DNA of 64,000 bases. Origin: Phascolarctobacterium_A sp902463975 (GTDB lineage Bacteria > Bacillota > Negativicutes > Acidaminococcales > Acidaminococcaceae). Every line of letters begins with the position of its first letter. Within the stretch, counting starts at the first letter, position 1. The notes below the pieces were generated by a model. The model had not been told where the DNA came from and ran no database searches. It worked only from the letters and a program-made list of their open reading frames with translations. Positions 32,822 through 40,202 of the stretch are shown piece after piece. A program made the position numbers and the translations under genes. The stretch spans positions 1 to 64,000 of the forward strand of contig NZ_CABQHJ010000009.1 of the NCBI RefSeq assembly GCF_902463975.1, read 5' to 3'.

Positions 32822-32850
32822 ATAATATACTAAAAGTAGAAAAAAATCAA
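32822..32850 (-). promoter_or_regulatory. Repressor promoter with operator O1
   Basis: Minus strand TTGATT (32845-32850), 17-base spacer, TATTAT (32822-32827). The spacer contains TCTACTTTTAGTA, operator O1 at 32828-32840, so bound repressor would shut off its own gene. Confidence 0.7.
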
Positions 32851-32867
32851 CGTCATAACGAAAATAA

Positions 32868-32880
32868 TCTACTTTAGGTA
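32868..32880. promoter_or_regulatory. Operator O2
   Basis: TCTACTTTAGGTA, one of four related sites (consensus TCTACTAAAAGTAGA), midway between the two divergent promoters. Confidence 0.6.
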
Positions 32881-32881
32881 G

Positions 32882-32910
32882 TTGACAATCTACCAAAAGT
32901 AGATTAGAAT
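32882..32910 (+). promoter_or_regulatory. Early rightward promoter with operator O3
   Basis: TTGACA, 17 bases, TAGAAT. Operator O3 TCTACCAAAAGTAGA (32889-32903) fills the spacer exactly. Drives the Cro-like gene and the early region. Confidence 0.8.
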
Positions 32911-32939
32911 AAAATTACAAACAAGGAGGTGAAATTCAT

Positions 32940-33131
32940 ATGGGCTTGTCTTTGAAACAAATGCGTTTGATAAAAGGAAAAACGCAGGATGAAATGGCTG
33001 AGCTGTTAAATATTCATGTTCAAACTTATAGAAAATTAGAGGAAAATCCAGATGAAGCGACGATTAAGCAGGCTAAGAAGATTTCTGAGTTCCTCGGAGT
33101 TTCTTATGATGATATTTTTTTTGCTCAGTAA
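32940..33131 (+). CDS. Cro-like XRE regulator
   Basis: 63 residues, a single helix-turn-helix (LKQMRLIKGKTQDEMAELLNIHVQTYRKLEE). ATG after AAGGAGG. Position just right of the early promoter and opposite the repressor fits a Cro role. The last operator copy lies directly after its stop. Confidence 0.85.
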   Translation: MGLSLKQMRLIKGKTQDEMAELLNIHVQTYRKLEENPDEATIKQAKKISEFLGVSYDDIFFAQ

Positions 33132-33132
33132 C

Positions 33133-33147
33133 TCTACTAAAAGTAGA
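33133..33147. promoter_or_regulatory. Operator O4, best dyad
   Basis: TCTACTAAAAGTAGA, a perfect dyad (TCTACT/AGTAGA around AAA), 2 bases after the Cro-like gene. No promoter overlaps it, so it may act as a roadblock or looping site. Confidence 0.6.
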
Positions 33148-33228
33148 ACAAAACCGCCGGCGTGGCGCTGGCGGTAGGGAGGTAATGAAATAGGCTGGCT
33201 AATGGTTATTATAAACGGAGGCTAGGAC

Positions 33229-33432
33229 ATGGAAGAAGAAAAAGCCTCTAACAATTTGGCTGATAACCAAGATTGCAGAGGCATAGTAGAAAAACATTAT
33301 CAAAATAATATTTTAGCAATGCATATTAAAGTACAAATCTTAGGGCTTCAAAAAACTAGAGATGTACTAAAATGGATTGCACTGTTCTCAAGAAGATTTT
33401 ATTTAGATTTTATTGATGATAAAAGCCTTTAG
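33229..33432 (+). CDS. Hypothetical early phage protein
   Basis: 67 residues, ATG with CGGAGG ahead; helical, no recognised family. Its end overlaps the end of the minus-strand gene 33403-33684 by 30 bases. Confidence 0.5.
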   Translation: MEEEKASNNLADNQDCRGIVEKHYQNNILAMHIKVQILGLQKTRDVLKWIALFSRRFYLDFIDDKSL

Positions 33433-33684
33433 GAGAGCTTTTTGACCATCAAAAGTATCAAAATCAACCTTGGTAACTAAGAAGCAATCGCCGTTGCATT
33501 CCAACGAATCACCAACTTTAATATCACAGGGAAGTTGAAAATGCACATACGATTTACGACCTTCTGTATTATCCAAACCGGAGTATTGGCAGACTGTAAT
33601 ACCATTTCTGATTACAGAATAACACTTTAAATCAAAAGCAAAATCAGAAAAATATACATCTGGTGGAATTGGCAAACTTGACAT
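33403..33684 (-). CDS. Hypothetical phage protein on minus strand
   Basis: 93 residues from the ATG with AAGGAGG eight bases ahead. Beta-rich sequence (VHFQLPCDIKVGDSLECNGDCFLVTKVDF). Converges on the preceding small gene. Shares an identical 23-base leader with 33925-34116. Confidence 0.55.
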   Translation of the reverse strand: MSSLPIPPDVYFSDFAFDLKCYSVIRNGITVCQYSGLDNTEGRKSYVHFQLPCDIKVGDSLECNGDCFLVTKVDFDTFDGQKALLKAFIINKI

Positions 33685-33704
33685 AACAAACACCTCCTTC
33701 CTGT
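33682..33704 (-). repeat. 23-base leader repeat, copy 1 (start codon plus ribosome site)
   Basis: Identical to 34114-34136; each copy spans ATG, spacer and AAGGAGG of a small minus-strand gene. Confidence 0.85.
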
Positions 33705-33757
33705 GCTTCCATTATAGCACTGCTGCGAGGTGGTGAAAAAGAAGGGAGGTGGGGAAG

Positions 33758-33940
33758 ATGGAGGATACAAATGGAATGCCTGATTTAGGTATCAACATCA
33801 GAAATACTGATTTTGAAAAGCTTATGCTAGTGATAATGAAGCTGACAGAGTTCAGCCAGTCGCATAAAAAATTCGAGGCCGTTGTAGCATGTGACCTCGA
33901 AAATAAAAAAATCAGTTTAAAGTTTTATGAGCAAACATAG
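33758..33940 (+). CDS. Hypothetical early phage protein
   Basis: 60 residues, ATG with GGGAGGTGGGG ahead. Contains a predicted helix LMLVIMKLTEFSQSHKKFEAV and a beta pair. Unknown. Tail-to-tail overlap (16 bases) with the next minus-strand gene, mirroring the pair at 33229/33403. Confidence 0.5.
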   Translation: MEDTNGMPDLGINIRNTDFEKLMLVIMKLTEFSQSHKKFEAVVACDLENKKISLKFYEQT

Positions 33941-34116
33941 TTGCAATTAGCTGGTATTTGAATAACGTCTTCTATAGCTTCTTTGTTATCCCAAAAAGCT
34001 TCGATTATTCTATTATGTTTGGGTATAGTCATAAAAGAGTTGTCATCTAAGGCTTTATATAGAGATTCGTATTCATCAACACTAAGCTGTTCACAGAAAA
34101 ATATATACCTTTTCAT
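33925..34116 (-). CDS. Hypothetical phage protein on minus strand
   Basis: 63 residues (MKRYIFFCEQLSVDEYESLY...). ATG with AAGGAGG in the 23-base repeat. Unknown function. Its promoter is probably within the palindrome region 34145-34203, which also holds TAGTAGA/TCTACTA half-sites like those of the repressor operators. Confidence 0.55.
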   Translation of the reverse strand: MKRYIFFCEQLSVDEYESLYKALDDNSFMTIPKHNRIIEAFWDNKEAIEDVIQIPANCNYVCS

Positions 34117-34136
34117 AACAAACACCTCCTTCCTGT
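34114..34136 (-). repeat. 23-base leader repeat, copy 2
   Basis: Identical to 33682-33704. Confidence 0.85.
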
Positions 34137-34185
34137 CCAAAGTCTAGTAGAGAATTTGAGAGTGAAAAACAGTTCATCTACTACC

Positions 34186-34203
34186 ATAGTATTATAATAC
34201 TAT
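34186..34203. promoter_or_regulatory. 18-base palindrome with TATAAT on both strands
   Basis: ATAGTATTATAATACTAT is a perfect palindrome, giving a TATAAT on each strand between the divergent genes 34116 (minus) and 34257 (plus). Half-sites TAGTAGA (34145) and TCTACTA (34177) flank it on the left. Likely a shared divergent promoter/operator. Confidence 0.5.
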
Positions 34204-34256
34204 ATCTTGCGTAATGTCAAATGGTCAAATACAAATATATTGCGGAGGTGCGTTAA

Positions 34257-34439
34257 ATGTTAAGGCTGAAAGAAATCAGAGAAGCTAAAGGTGTATCAAG
34301 ATACCAGCTTGCTAAAAAAGCAGGTTTGCAATATCGAACAATTCCTGCTATCGAAAATGGCGGCGATGTAAAGTTAAGTACTTTAAAGCGTTTAGCCGAT
34401 GTTTTGAATATAAGCGTTAAAGATTTATTTGCAGATTAG
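34257..34439 (+). CDS. Small XRE-family regulator
   Basis: 60 residues, one helix-turn-helix (LKEIREAKGVSRYQLAKKAGLQYRTIPAIENGG). ATG with GGAGGTG ahead. Regulator of unknown target within the early region. Confidence 0.8.
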   Translation: MLRLKEIREAKGVSRYQLAKKAGLQYRTIPAIENGGDVKLSTLKRLADVLNISVKDLFAD

Positions 34440-34487
34440 CACTGGACGCGGCGCTGGTGCAGGAGTTGAAGAAGGGAGGGCTGTAAT

Positions 34488-34772
34488 ATGGCTGATGTAT
34501 TGTACATGTCAATTAAGGATTACGCTAAGCACGTATCGGCCAGCGTAGGAACCATCTACGATATGTGCCGGAAGGGCAAGCTGCCGGCCGTAAAAATCGG
34601 CGGCTGGCGCATCAATGTGAAGCGTGCTGATGAAATGCTGGAGCAGCTGTGCAATGAGCATATGACTGAATATACACCGGTGATTAAGCCGGCAAAGGTC
34701 AGCATCCGCACTGCTAATGCTGCCAATAGCTACCTTGCTCGTCTGGAGCAAATCCGTAAGGGCGTTGTGTAA
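34488..34772 (+). CDS. Excisionase-like helix-turn-helix protein
   Basis: 94 residues. N-terminal MerR/excisionase-type winged helix (YMSIKDYAKHVSASVGTIYDMCRKGKLPAVKIGGWRINV, read in part) and a basic C-terminus. May be the directionality factor for the integrase or an early regulator. ATG with GGAGGG ahead. Confidence 0.75.
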   Translation: MADVLYMSIKDYAKHVSASVGTIYDMCRKGKLPAVKIGGWRINVKRADEMLEQLCNEHMTEYTPVIKPAKVSIRTANAANSYLARLEQIRKGVV

Positions 34773-34784
34773 AGGAGGGAAACG

Positions 34785-35051
34785 ATGATGAAAAAAATAT
34801 TGTTCATTCTGCTGGCGGCCTGCTGCATTTTGGCAGCGTGGGATTATAGCCGTCCGGTAGAAAAATACGTAGTAAAGACTGTTGCTGGGGAAGGGGATAC
34901 AATGTGGCACTTGGTAGGCGGTGTCATGGATAGCGAAGGCGACCGACGCGACGTTCGGGAAGTTATCTTCTGGACGCGCAAAATCAGCAATATCAAAGGT
35001 GACCTTCAGCCGGGAGATGTAGTCCTCATTCCAATCGAGGTGCGCAGATGA
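34785..35051 (+). CDS. Membrane-anchored LysM-like small protein
   Basis: 88 residues. N-terminal hydrophobic anchor (ILFILLAACCILAAW) followed by a LysM-like pattern: YVVKTVAGEGDTMWHLV, ... GDLQPGDVVLIPI. ATG ATG start after AAAGGAGGG. Probably surface located; role unknown. Confidence 0.6.
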   Translation: MMKKILFILLAACCILAAWDYSRPVEKYVVKTVAGEGDTMWHLVGGVMDSEGDRRDVREVIFWTRKISNIKGDLQPGDVVLIPIEVRR

Positions 35052-35157
35052 GCACCGCTGGCATGGACAAAAGAAAAAGAGCATTGGCAGCCGCAAACTG
35101 TCAATGCTCAAAGCAATAAGATCATAGATATTATAACAAAAGCAAGGAGTAATTACA

Positions 35158-35394
35158 ATGCAGATTGAGTTTAAACTGGAAAGAAGAATCGGCGCTCTCG
35201 GCGAGAACCCTTCAGGCTACACCAAGGAGCTGAACGTGGTTGTTTGGGATGAGAAATACAAAAAATATGACCTGCGCACCTGGAACCCCAACGGCAAGCC
35301 CGGCAAGGGCATTACGCTGACCAAAGAAGAGCTGAAGAAGCTGTATAAGCTCATCGGTGAGGAACTCAGCCAAATGGGAGGACGCAATGAGTAG
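35158..35394 (+). CDS. PC4/YdbC-like ssDNA-binding protein
   Basis: 78 residues. The pattern RRIGALGENPSGYTKELNVV followed by KYDLRTWNPNGKPGKGITLTKEE is that of the YdbC/PC4 family, which binds single-stranded DNA. Expected to help phage replication or recombination. ATG with AAGGAG ahead; overlaps the next tiny frame. Confidence 0.82.
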   Translation: MQIEFKLERRIGALGENPSGYTKELNVVVWDEKYKKYDLRTWNPNGKPGKGITLTKEELKKLYKLIGEELSQMGGRNE

Positions 35395-35455
35395 TATATA
35401 TAATGGCCGTATGCATGGCACTATCGGCGCTGAGCTGGAGAAGGTGAACCCATGA
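35387..35455 (+). CDS. Possible tiny coupled reading frame
   Basis: 22 codons starting inside the stop region of the YdbC-like gene behind GGGAGG, and ending in an ATGA overlap with the next gene. Could be a real micro-peptide or a translational bridge. Confidence 0.35.
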   Translation: MSSIYNGRMHGTIGAELEKVNP

Positions 35456-35991
35456 AAGAGTCAAGATACATGGCCAGCACAGAGCTCAATCAGTTGATGT
35501 GGTTGAGCGCTGGCGTACAAGCCTTAGAAATAATCCTTAAGGATGTCAGCACCCAAAACAAAGACTGGCGGCGCTGGCTGAGCACGGCAAAAACCTATAT
35601 GCATAAGGTTATTGATGACCGCATGAGCAAGCTGGACCCGGTCGAAAAAGTCAAGGTCGTGCGCCGCATAGAGAGAACAGCCATTAAGGTAGCTCATTAT
35701 GATGACTTTCGCTATGACAAAAGCGACAGCGAGCGTCTGGTGACCATCAGCCAATCCGATTTTCTGGATTTGGTCGATGGTGCGAGTCTCAACTGTTACG
35801 CCTGCCCTCAGGGCGACGTGGTCAAGGATTGCCTCAGACGTAAGATGTTCCACCGCCTCGGTCTGCAGGTGCATGCGCTGCGCGAAAACCCCGCACCGGG
35901 CGAATGCGAATTTAGATATGAGAATGAGCAAAGGGCGGTAACGCCTCAATATAAAGCTATTAAAAAGGAGCTTATCGACCAATTACCTTAA
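35452..35991 (+). CDS. Phage protein, DUF5651-like
   Basis: 179 residues. Helical N-terminus, then LNCYACPQGDVVKDCLRRKMFHRLGL with cysteines that may bind zinc. Resembles DUF5651 proteins of Firmicutes prophages; function unknown. ATG in a 4-base overlap. Confidence 0.6.
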   Translation: MKESRYMASTELNQLMWLSAGVQALEIILKDVSTQNKDWRRWLSTAKTYMHKVIDDRMSKLDPVEKVKVVRRIERTAIKVAHYDDFRYDKSDSERLVTISQSDFLDLVDGASLNCYACPQGDVVKDCLRRKMFHRLGLQVHALRENPAPGECEFRYENEQRAVTPQYKAIKKELIDQLP

Positions 35992-36003
35992 GGGAGTGAG
36001 AGC

Positions 36004-36345
36004 ATGGGAGTAAACAGAGCGCTCCGGAGAGCTGCTGCTAAAAAGGCGTTTAAACAAGACGTCAAGATGAGTGACCTCGACAAGACGTTTTGTAACATTG
36101 CCAAAGAGGAAGCAACCAATAAGCTGATAACCGACCTTACTTTTACGCTGATGCGTGCGACGTGTCTTGTCCTGATGAATGATTTTAAGAGCATCCAGAA
36201 AAAGGAAACCCGCGTCGAAAATATGGTCAACCTGGCACATGAGTACGTTTTAAAAATCAAAAACAAAGAGCTGAGTCCTGGCGACATTGATGTTATCGCT
36301 GAGGTGGAAGCTGCTATGAAGCAGCGTGCGGAGGAAAAGAAATGA
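36004..36345 (+). CDS. Hypothetical phage protein
   Basis: 113 residues, highly helical and charged, with GGGAGTGAG ahead of the ATG. No family recognised. Overlaps the next gene by 4 bases. Confidence 0.6.
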   Translation: MGVNRALRRAAAKKAFKQDVKMSDLDKTFCNIAKEEATNKLITDLTFTLMRATCLVLMNDFKSIQKKETRVENMVNLAHEYVLKIKNKELSPGDIDVIAEVEAAMKQRAEEKK

Positions 36346-36812
36346 TTTTATACAGAGCCATGAGCTGGCTGGAGCTGTCGAAGTACTTGTCAGATATCAC
36401 GATTCGCCCGGCGCCTAGCCTTCCGTCGAAGAATACCTGGAAGAGGAACGTATTGTGCTTTTTCGGCACGGCAAACAACGCAGTTCACTGGGCTGCACCC
36501 GGCACGCATGACGTAATAGTCAAGGTTGATATTCCGGAGCATCGTTTGCGTAAAGGCTGGGGCATATATCCGGACCTGGTTGCTCAGCGGACAAGTATTC
36601 AGGGTATGTTGACGGCGATATTGGCTGGTGAAGAGAAACAATGGCCATGCGTAAAGGTGAAAGAATACGCCGTAACCTATTATGAGAAGGCCAGCGCCTT
36701 CTTCTTGGACTATGCTGAGATTGACTGGCGAAACCCTTATAAAGTTAATGCCTTTAAAAATGGCAAAAAAATAAAGGTTTTGCCGGGATATGATGATTTG
36801 ATAAAGGAGTGA
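36342..36812 (+). CDS. Hypothetical phage protein, possible ADP-ribosyltransferase-like fold
   Basis: 156 residues. Begins MILYRAMSWLELSKYL, recalling the first strand and arginine of some ADP-ribosyltransferase or RES-type proteins, and has FFGTANNAVHWA and HDVIVKVDIPEHRL strands. The catalytic set cannot be completed by eye, so the similarity is only suggestive. Co-transcribed with 36004 and 36818. Confidence 0.55.
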   Translation: MILYRAMSWLELSKYLSDITIRPAPSLPSKNTWKRNVLCFFGTANNAVHWAAPGTHDVIVKVDIPEHRLRKGWGIYPDLVAQRTSIQGMLTAILAGEEKQWPCVKVKEYAVTYYEKASAFFLDYAEIDWRNPYKVNAFKNGKKIKVLPGYDDLIKE

Positions 36813-36817
36813 GCTGC

Positions 36818-37051
36818 ATGATTGATTCTAAGCAATATTTCAGCCCTTGGCAGTTTGGCATGCCTGCCTTGGTAAAAGTTAAGGGAGAGTTTCGCATTTG
36901 CCCTACATACCGTCTGATTACCGAAAAATATACGGATATCCGCCGTCGCATGGCTGAAAAAGAAGCTGCAAAGGCCAGCGCCCGCCGCGAAGCTGTTGGC
37001 TTTGTCCCGAAGTTCGTGTTGTATCGCAAGGAGCGTGAGGCGAAATGGTAA
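36818..37051 (+). CDS. Hypothetical phage protein
   Basis: 77 residues, ATG with AAGGAG ten bases ahead. Basic C-terminal helix (DIRRRMAEKEAAKASARREA). Unknown. Confidence 0.5.
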   Translation: MIDSKQYFSPWQFGMPALVKVKGEFRICPTYRLITEKYTDIRRRMAEKEAAKASARREAVGFVPKFVLYRKEREAKW

Positions 37052-37212
37052 TCATAAGGGCAATCGAAATGGTGATGGGAGCAGTGCTTATACTGCTTTC
37101 AGCCGTAATGTTTAAATGGTGGCTGGAAGCGGATGAAAGCATTTTGCGTCTGGTGCAAATTGCACTTTATGGAATCATCGGCATAATGATTATCGTGGAT
37201 AACTGGAGATGA
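37045..37212 (+). CDS. Small membrane protein
   Basis: 55 residues with two hydrophobic helices (IEMVMGAVLILLSAVMF and IALYGIIGIMIIVDNW). Starts inside the end of the preceding gene. Unknown. Confidence 0.5.
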   Translation: MVIIRAIEMVMGAVLILLSAVMFKWWLEADESILRLVQIALYGIIGIMIIVDNWR

Positions 37213-37216
37213 GAAA

Positions 37217-37486
37217 ATGAGAGAATTAAAATTATCGTCGCCACTTAACATTCAGATCATCACTGAGCCGGAGCGTATGGCTCTGCGTATCGCCTTAGAT
37301 AAAAGCATTGGCGAGAACCTCGGTATGGTTTTGGCGTTGAAAGATACAAAAAGAGAGATTCCGCAAGGCCTGTATAACAGCGGGCTGGACTACCATCGCG
37401 ACAACCTGGAAATTTACCTGCGCTTGCGCAATAGGCTTGAAGATGCTATCTACGAGGCTGAGAGCAATGGTAAGCAAGGAGCTTAA
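37217..37486 (+). CDS. Hypothetical phage protein
   Basis: 89 residues, mostly helical, with a C-terminal RNRLEDAIYEAES helix. Start ATG 5 bases after the previous stop behind GGAGATGAG. Overlaps the next gene by 20 bases. Confidence 0.5.
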   Translation: MRELKLSSPLNIQIITEPERMALRIALDKSIGENLGMVLALKDTKREIPQGLYNSGLDYHRDNLEIYLRLRNRLEDAIYEAESNGKQGA

Positions 37487-37808
37487 AGAGGAGCGCCGTG
37501 CTCAAGGGCTGTGCGTATACTGTGGCCGTCCTGCTGTGATTAAGGCGGACGGCACACCGGCCAGAAGATGCAAAGAGTGCAGCGGAAGTCATGTGCGCCA
37601 GAAGCGTGATGCAAGGCATGGTATCGAAACACGGGGCAGAGTTACAGGCAAATCGAGAAGTCACGTAGAGCAAAAGTATTATCAAAGACCGTGGCAAGAG
37701 CTGGCAATCTGTCCTGATTGCGGGATTCGCACTAACGCAGACTACTGGTATTGCCCCTGGTGTGGCGCTGCATTCCCGAAACCAAAAAAAGGAGATGAAG
37801 AGATGTGA
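37467..37808 (+). CDS. Zinc-ribbon phage protein
   Basis: 113 residues with two zinc-binding pairs of knuckles: CVYCGRPAV...CKEC and CPDCG...CPWCG. The basic middle part (RQKRDARHGIETRGR) suggests nucleic acid binding. Unknown role. Confidence 0.6.
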   Translation: MVSKELKEERRAQGLCVYCGRPAVIKADGTPARRCKECSGSHVRQKRDARHGIETRGRVTGKSRSHVEQKYYQRPWQELAICPDCGIRTNADYWYCPWCGAAFPKPKKGDEEM

Positions 37809-38155
37809 TTTATTACGGAAACAATGCGACTCCAAAACGCATTGAGTGGTGGAACAGTCTGCAGGAACGTGAACAGAACCTGCGCATTTGTCTGTTTGAA
37901 ATTCAGAAAATCGCTATTCCTGAACAGAAAACACTGCTGAGATATAAAAAATCACGTAAGGAAGTGCTGAACGCAAAAGCTATCCTCAAACAACTGAAGC
38001 TGGTAGCTAAAGCTATCAAACGCCAAATTCCGGGCTACATCAATATTGAAAAGGCAGATGATTGCAGCGCAGCGTATCGTTGCGCATGTTGCCGGCAAGA
38101 CGTACCTTATTACGCATCCTACTGCCCGAACTGCGGGCAGAGAATTAGCATATAA
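37805..38155 (+). CDS. Zinc-ribbon phage protein
   Basis: 116 residues, GTG start in a 4-base overlap. Helical and basic, with a C-terminal ribbon CACCRQDVPYYASYCPNCG. Unknown. Confidence 0.55.
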   Translation: MIYYGNNATPKRIEWWNSLQEREQNLRICLFEIQKIAIPEQKTLLRYKKSRKEVLNAKAILKQLKLVAKAIKRQIPGYINIEKADDCSAAYRCACCRQDVPYYASYCPNCGQRISI

Positions 38156-38167
38156 AGGAGCAAAGGC

Positions 38168-38473
38168 ATGGAGTGGAATGAAGAAGTTGAGAAAAAGCTG
38201 AAACGGCGTGGCGAATTCTGGCACGCGGAAAAACTTGCATCGAGCATTATATTCGACGGCCGTCGTGCTGTTGAGCATTACACAGCAGATGAAATGCGTG
38301 CAAAATTTGAGCCTATAGCAAAGCAGTACAGAGAAAGCGGGCGCTTTATCAACTGCTTGGATTCTGATGCCTTGGTGATGTACTGCAAAGAGCAGGGCTA
38401 TAAATGGGAGTGGTATCCACCTAGTCCGTTGGGAGAGTATTGGTTCGTGCTGCCAAAAGAGGAATTGTTTTAG
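38168..38473 (+). CDS. Hypothetical phage protein
   Basis: 101 residues, ATG with AAAGGAG ahead. Mixed helix and strand, no family recognised. Confidence 0.5.
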   Translation: MEWNEEVEKKLKRRGEFWHAEKLASSIIFDGRRAVEHYTADEMRAKFEPIAKQYRESGRFINCLDSDALVMYCKEQGYKWEWYPPSPLGEYWFVLPKEELF

Positions 38474-38484
38474 GAGATGCAAAA

Positions 38485-38592
38485 ATGGATCTTATGCTTA
38501 TTGATTTTGCAATCTGCTTAATCGCTACAATCGCCGTAATGTGCATTGCAATGTGCTATGTTCGTATTAAGCTCGGGAGGGATAAAGCATGA
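38485..38592 (+). CDS. Small membrane peptide
   Basis: 35 residues, one membrane span (FAICLIATIAVMCIAMCYV). Preceded by TAGGAG; its stop overlaps the next start (ATGA). Confidence 0.45.
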   Translation: MDLMLIDFAICLIATIAVMCIAMCYVRIKLGRDKA

Positions 38593-39158
38593 AGCGTCAA
38601 TGTCACGTATGCGGGCAAAAGAATGGCAGCTGCAATCGCTATATATTGAAGAATGGCCAAGACATAACAATTTGCCCGAGCTGCCTTGCATTTAGCGGTG
38701 ACGAAACTGCCAAGATAGCGCGTCAGGCTGTTAAACCCAAAAAGAGCGAGCTGATGTACAGCGTGATTGGCGATGCCCTTGCTGCCGACTATGAAAACCT
38801 TGATTTGTACGACACTACAGAAGAAGCTCTGAAGGAAGCTAAAGACTTTTTGAAAGCAGGAGATATCGTAACCGTTTTGGAAATGGCGGAATCCGACTGG
38901 CAACCATACATTTGCATAGACAGCCTTCTCGAAGAATTTCAAGACCAGGCATTTTCTGAAGGCGGAGAAGCCAGCGAGCCGTGGTGTGATTTCGTTACTG
39001 GCAAAGCTATGACGGCCGCTGTGGATGAACTCGAAGACGAGCTTAACGATGTGCTGCAACGCTGGCTTGATAAATACCAGGTTGAAGCTGGCTGGTACAA
39101 AGAGACTGGCAAAACATGCAGTTACAGCTTTGATGGAACCGACTTTATCCGTCTCTAA
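38589..39158 (+). CDS. Phage protein with N-terminal zinc ribbon
   Basis: 189 residues. CHVCGQ...CPSC ribbon, then an acidic helical region (TTEEALKEAKDFLKAGDIVTVLE, in part) and a C-terminal DELEDELNDVLQRWLDKYQ helix. No confident family. GGGAGGG ahead of the ATG. Confidence 0.55.
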   Translation: MKRQCHVCGQKNGSCNRYILKNGQDITICPSCLAFSGDETAKIARQAVKPKKSELMYSVIGDALAADYENLDLYDTTEEALKEAKDFLKAGDIVTVLEMAESDWQPYICIDSLLEEFQDQAFSEGGEASEPWCDFVTGKAMTAAVDELEDELNDVLQRWLDKYQVEAGWYKETGKTCSYSFDGTDFIRL

Positions 39159-39252
39159 CATAATAATCGCTGAACTGTATAGCAAAGGCGAAATGAGAAA
39201 AGCGATATTGGCTAAGGTACGTGACTGGCGAGGTGATAAGAATGACAATTGA
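39133..39252 (+). CDS. Possible small reading frame
   Basis: 39 codons bridging two genes; the part IIIAELYSKGEMRKAILAKV looks protein-like, but no ribosome site supports the ATG and an ATG at 39193 is an alternative. Confidence 0.3.
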   Translation: MEPTLSVSNIIIAELYSKGEMRKAILAKVRDWRGDKNDN

Positions 39253-39439
39253 AGAGTTCTATAAGTGGGCAATCAGAAATGACTGCGAAAATAAGCAAGT
39301 TGTAATTTATGGCCATGATGACAATGGTAGACATGTAAAAAATTGGCTGGATGAATCTGACTTAAGAAGACTCAATGTAAGCGTAGCTGTTAATTGCAGA
39401 TGGCAGATGGGAGTGGAAACAAGTCGTGTTGAAAGGTAG
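39242..39439 (+). CDS. Hypothetical phage protein
   Basis: 65 residues, ATG behind GAGGTG. N-terminus MTIEEFYKWAIRN is typical of small phage proteins of unknown role. Confidence 0.5.
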   Translation: MTIEEFYKWAIRNDCENKQVVIYGHDDNGRHVKNWLDESDLRRLNVSVAVNCRWQMGVETSRVER

Positions 39440-39746
39440 AAAGAAAAAGAATCACGGCTTCCGGATGATGGAGCGTGATATTAAAGCTTGGAAGCGCAAA
39501 ATAAAGCGTGAAGGGCAAATGAAATGCAGCGAAGAATGTGCTGATCGTTTTAAACGTTGGCCTACTCATAACATCTGTAATTCCTGCCCCTGGGTGAAAA
39601 CGTCACCTTTTAAGAGTAAGACTGAGATTTATTTGTACTTTCGCAACAAGCGCGCTCGTTTGAAGATGTATCGGGTGGGCGTTGACTTTGGGATGATTGA
39701 CGAGCATTGCTACGATTATTGGCTGGGGAGGTGTAACAATGATTAA
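39426..39746 (+). CDS. Cysteine-containing basic phage protein
   Basis: 106 residues, GTG start behind GGGAGTGG. Very basic (GRKKKNHGF, KAWKRKIKREG) with four cysteines (CSEEC, CNSC) that could bind a metal. Overlaps dut by 8 bases. Confidence 0.5.
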   Translation: MLKGRKKKNHGFRMMERDIKAWKRKIKREGQMKCSEECADRFKRWPTHNICNSCPWVKTSPFKSKTEIYLYFRNKRARLKMYRVGVDFGMIDEHCYDYWLGRCNND

Positions 39747-40179
39747 ATTTTTACCGACTGCTGACGCACCGGAAAGCACCAGACTGCCGCAGCGCAGCAC
39801 TAAGTTTTCCGCAGGTTATGATTTTTATGCTCCGACCGACATTTTTATTCCGGCCGGCGGCGAAAGCGTGCTGGTTCCGTTGAACGTCAAAGCTATTATG
39901 CCCGGTGATATGGTGCTGATGTTGTTCATCCGCAGCAGTCTTGCCGTTAAATTCAATTTGTCGCTGGTTAACAGCGTAGGTATTATCGATAGTGATTATG
40001 CAAACAATCCAAATAATGATGGTAACATAGGCGTCAAATTCAGAAATAGCGGTTGCGAAAACATCATCATTAGAGAAGGCGAACGCTGCATGCAGGGAAT
40101 TTTTGTACGTTACTTTGTAACTGAAGATGATCATGCGAGCGGCGAACGTGTGGGCGGCTATGGTTCTACAGACCGTTAA
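39739..40179 (+). CDS. dut: dUTP diphosphatase
   Basis: 146 residues from the ATG behind GGGGAGGTG. Trimeric dUTPase motifs are present: STKFSAGYDFYAP (I), RSSLAVK (II), VGIIDSDY (III), GERCMQGIF (IV) and ERVGGYGSTDR (V, slightly degenerate). Hydrolyses dUTP to dUMP, keeping uracil out of phage DNA. Confidence 0.93.
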   Translation: MIKFLPTADAPESTRLPQRSTKFSAGYDFYAPTDIFIPAGGESVLVPLNVKAIMPGDMVLMLFIRSSLAVKFNLSLVNSVGIIDSDYANNPNNDGNIGVKFRNSGCENIIIREGERCMQGIFVRYFVTEDDHASGERVGGYGSTDR

Positions 40180-40202
40180 CAGACAATAAAGCAAATATCT
40201 CT

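Noticed and set aside
39025..39132. Upstream extension of the small frame at 39133
   Set aside because: This part overlaps the C-terminus of the preceding gene in another frame and has no protein-like pattern or ribosome site.
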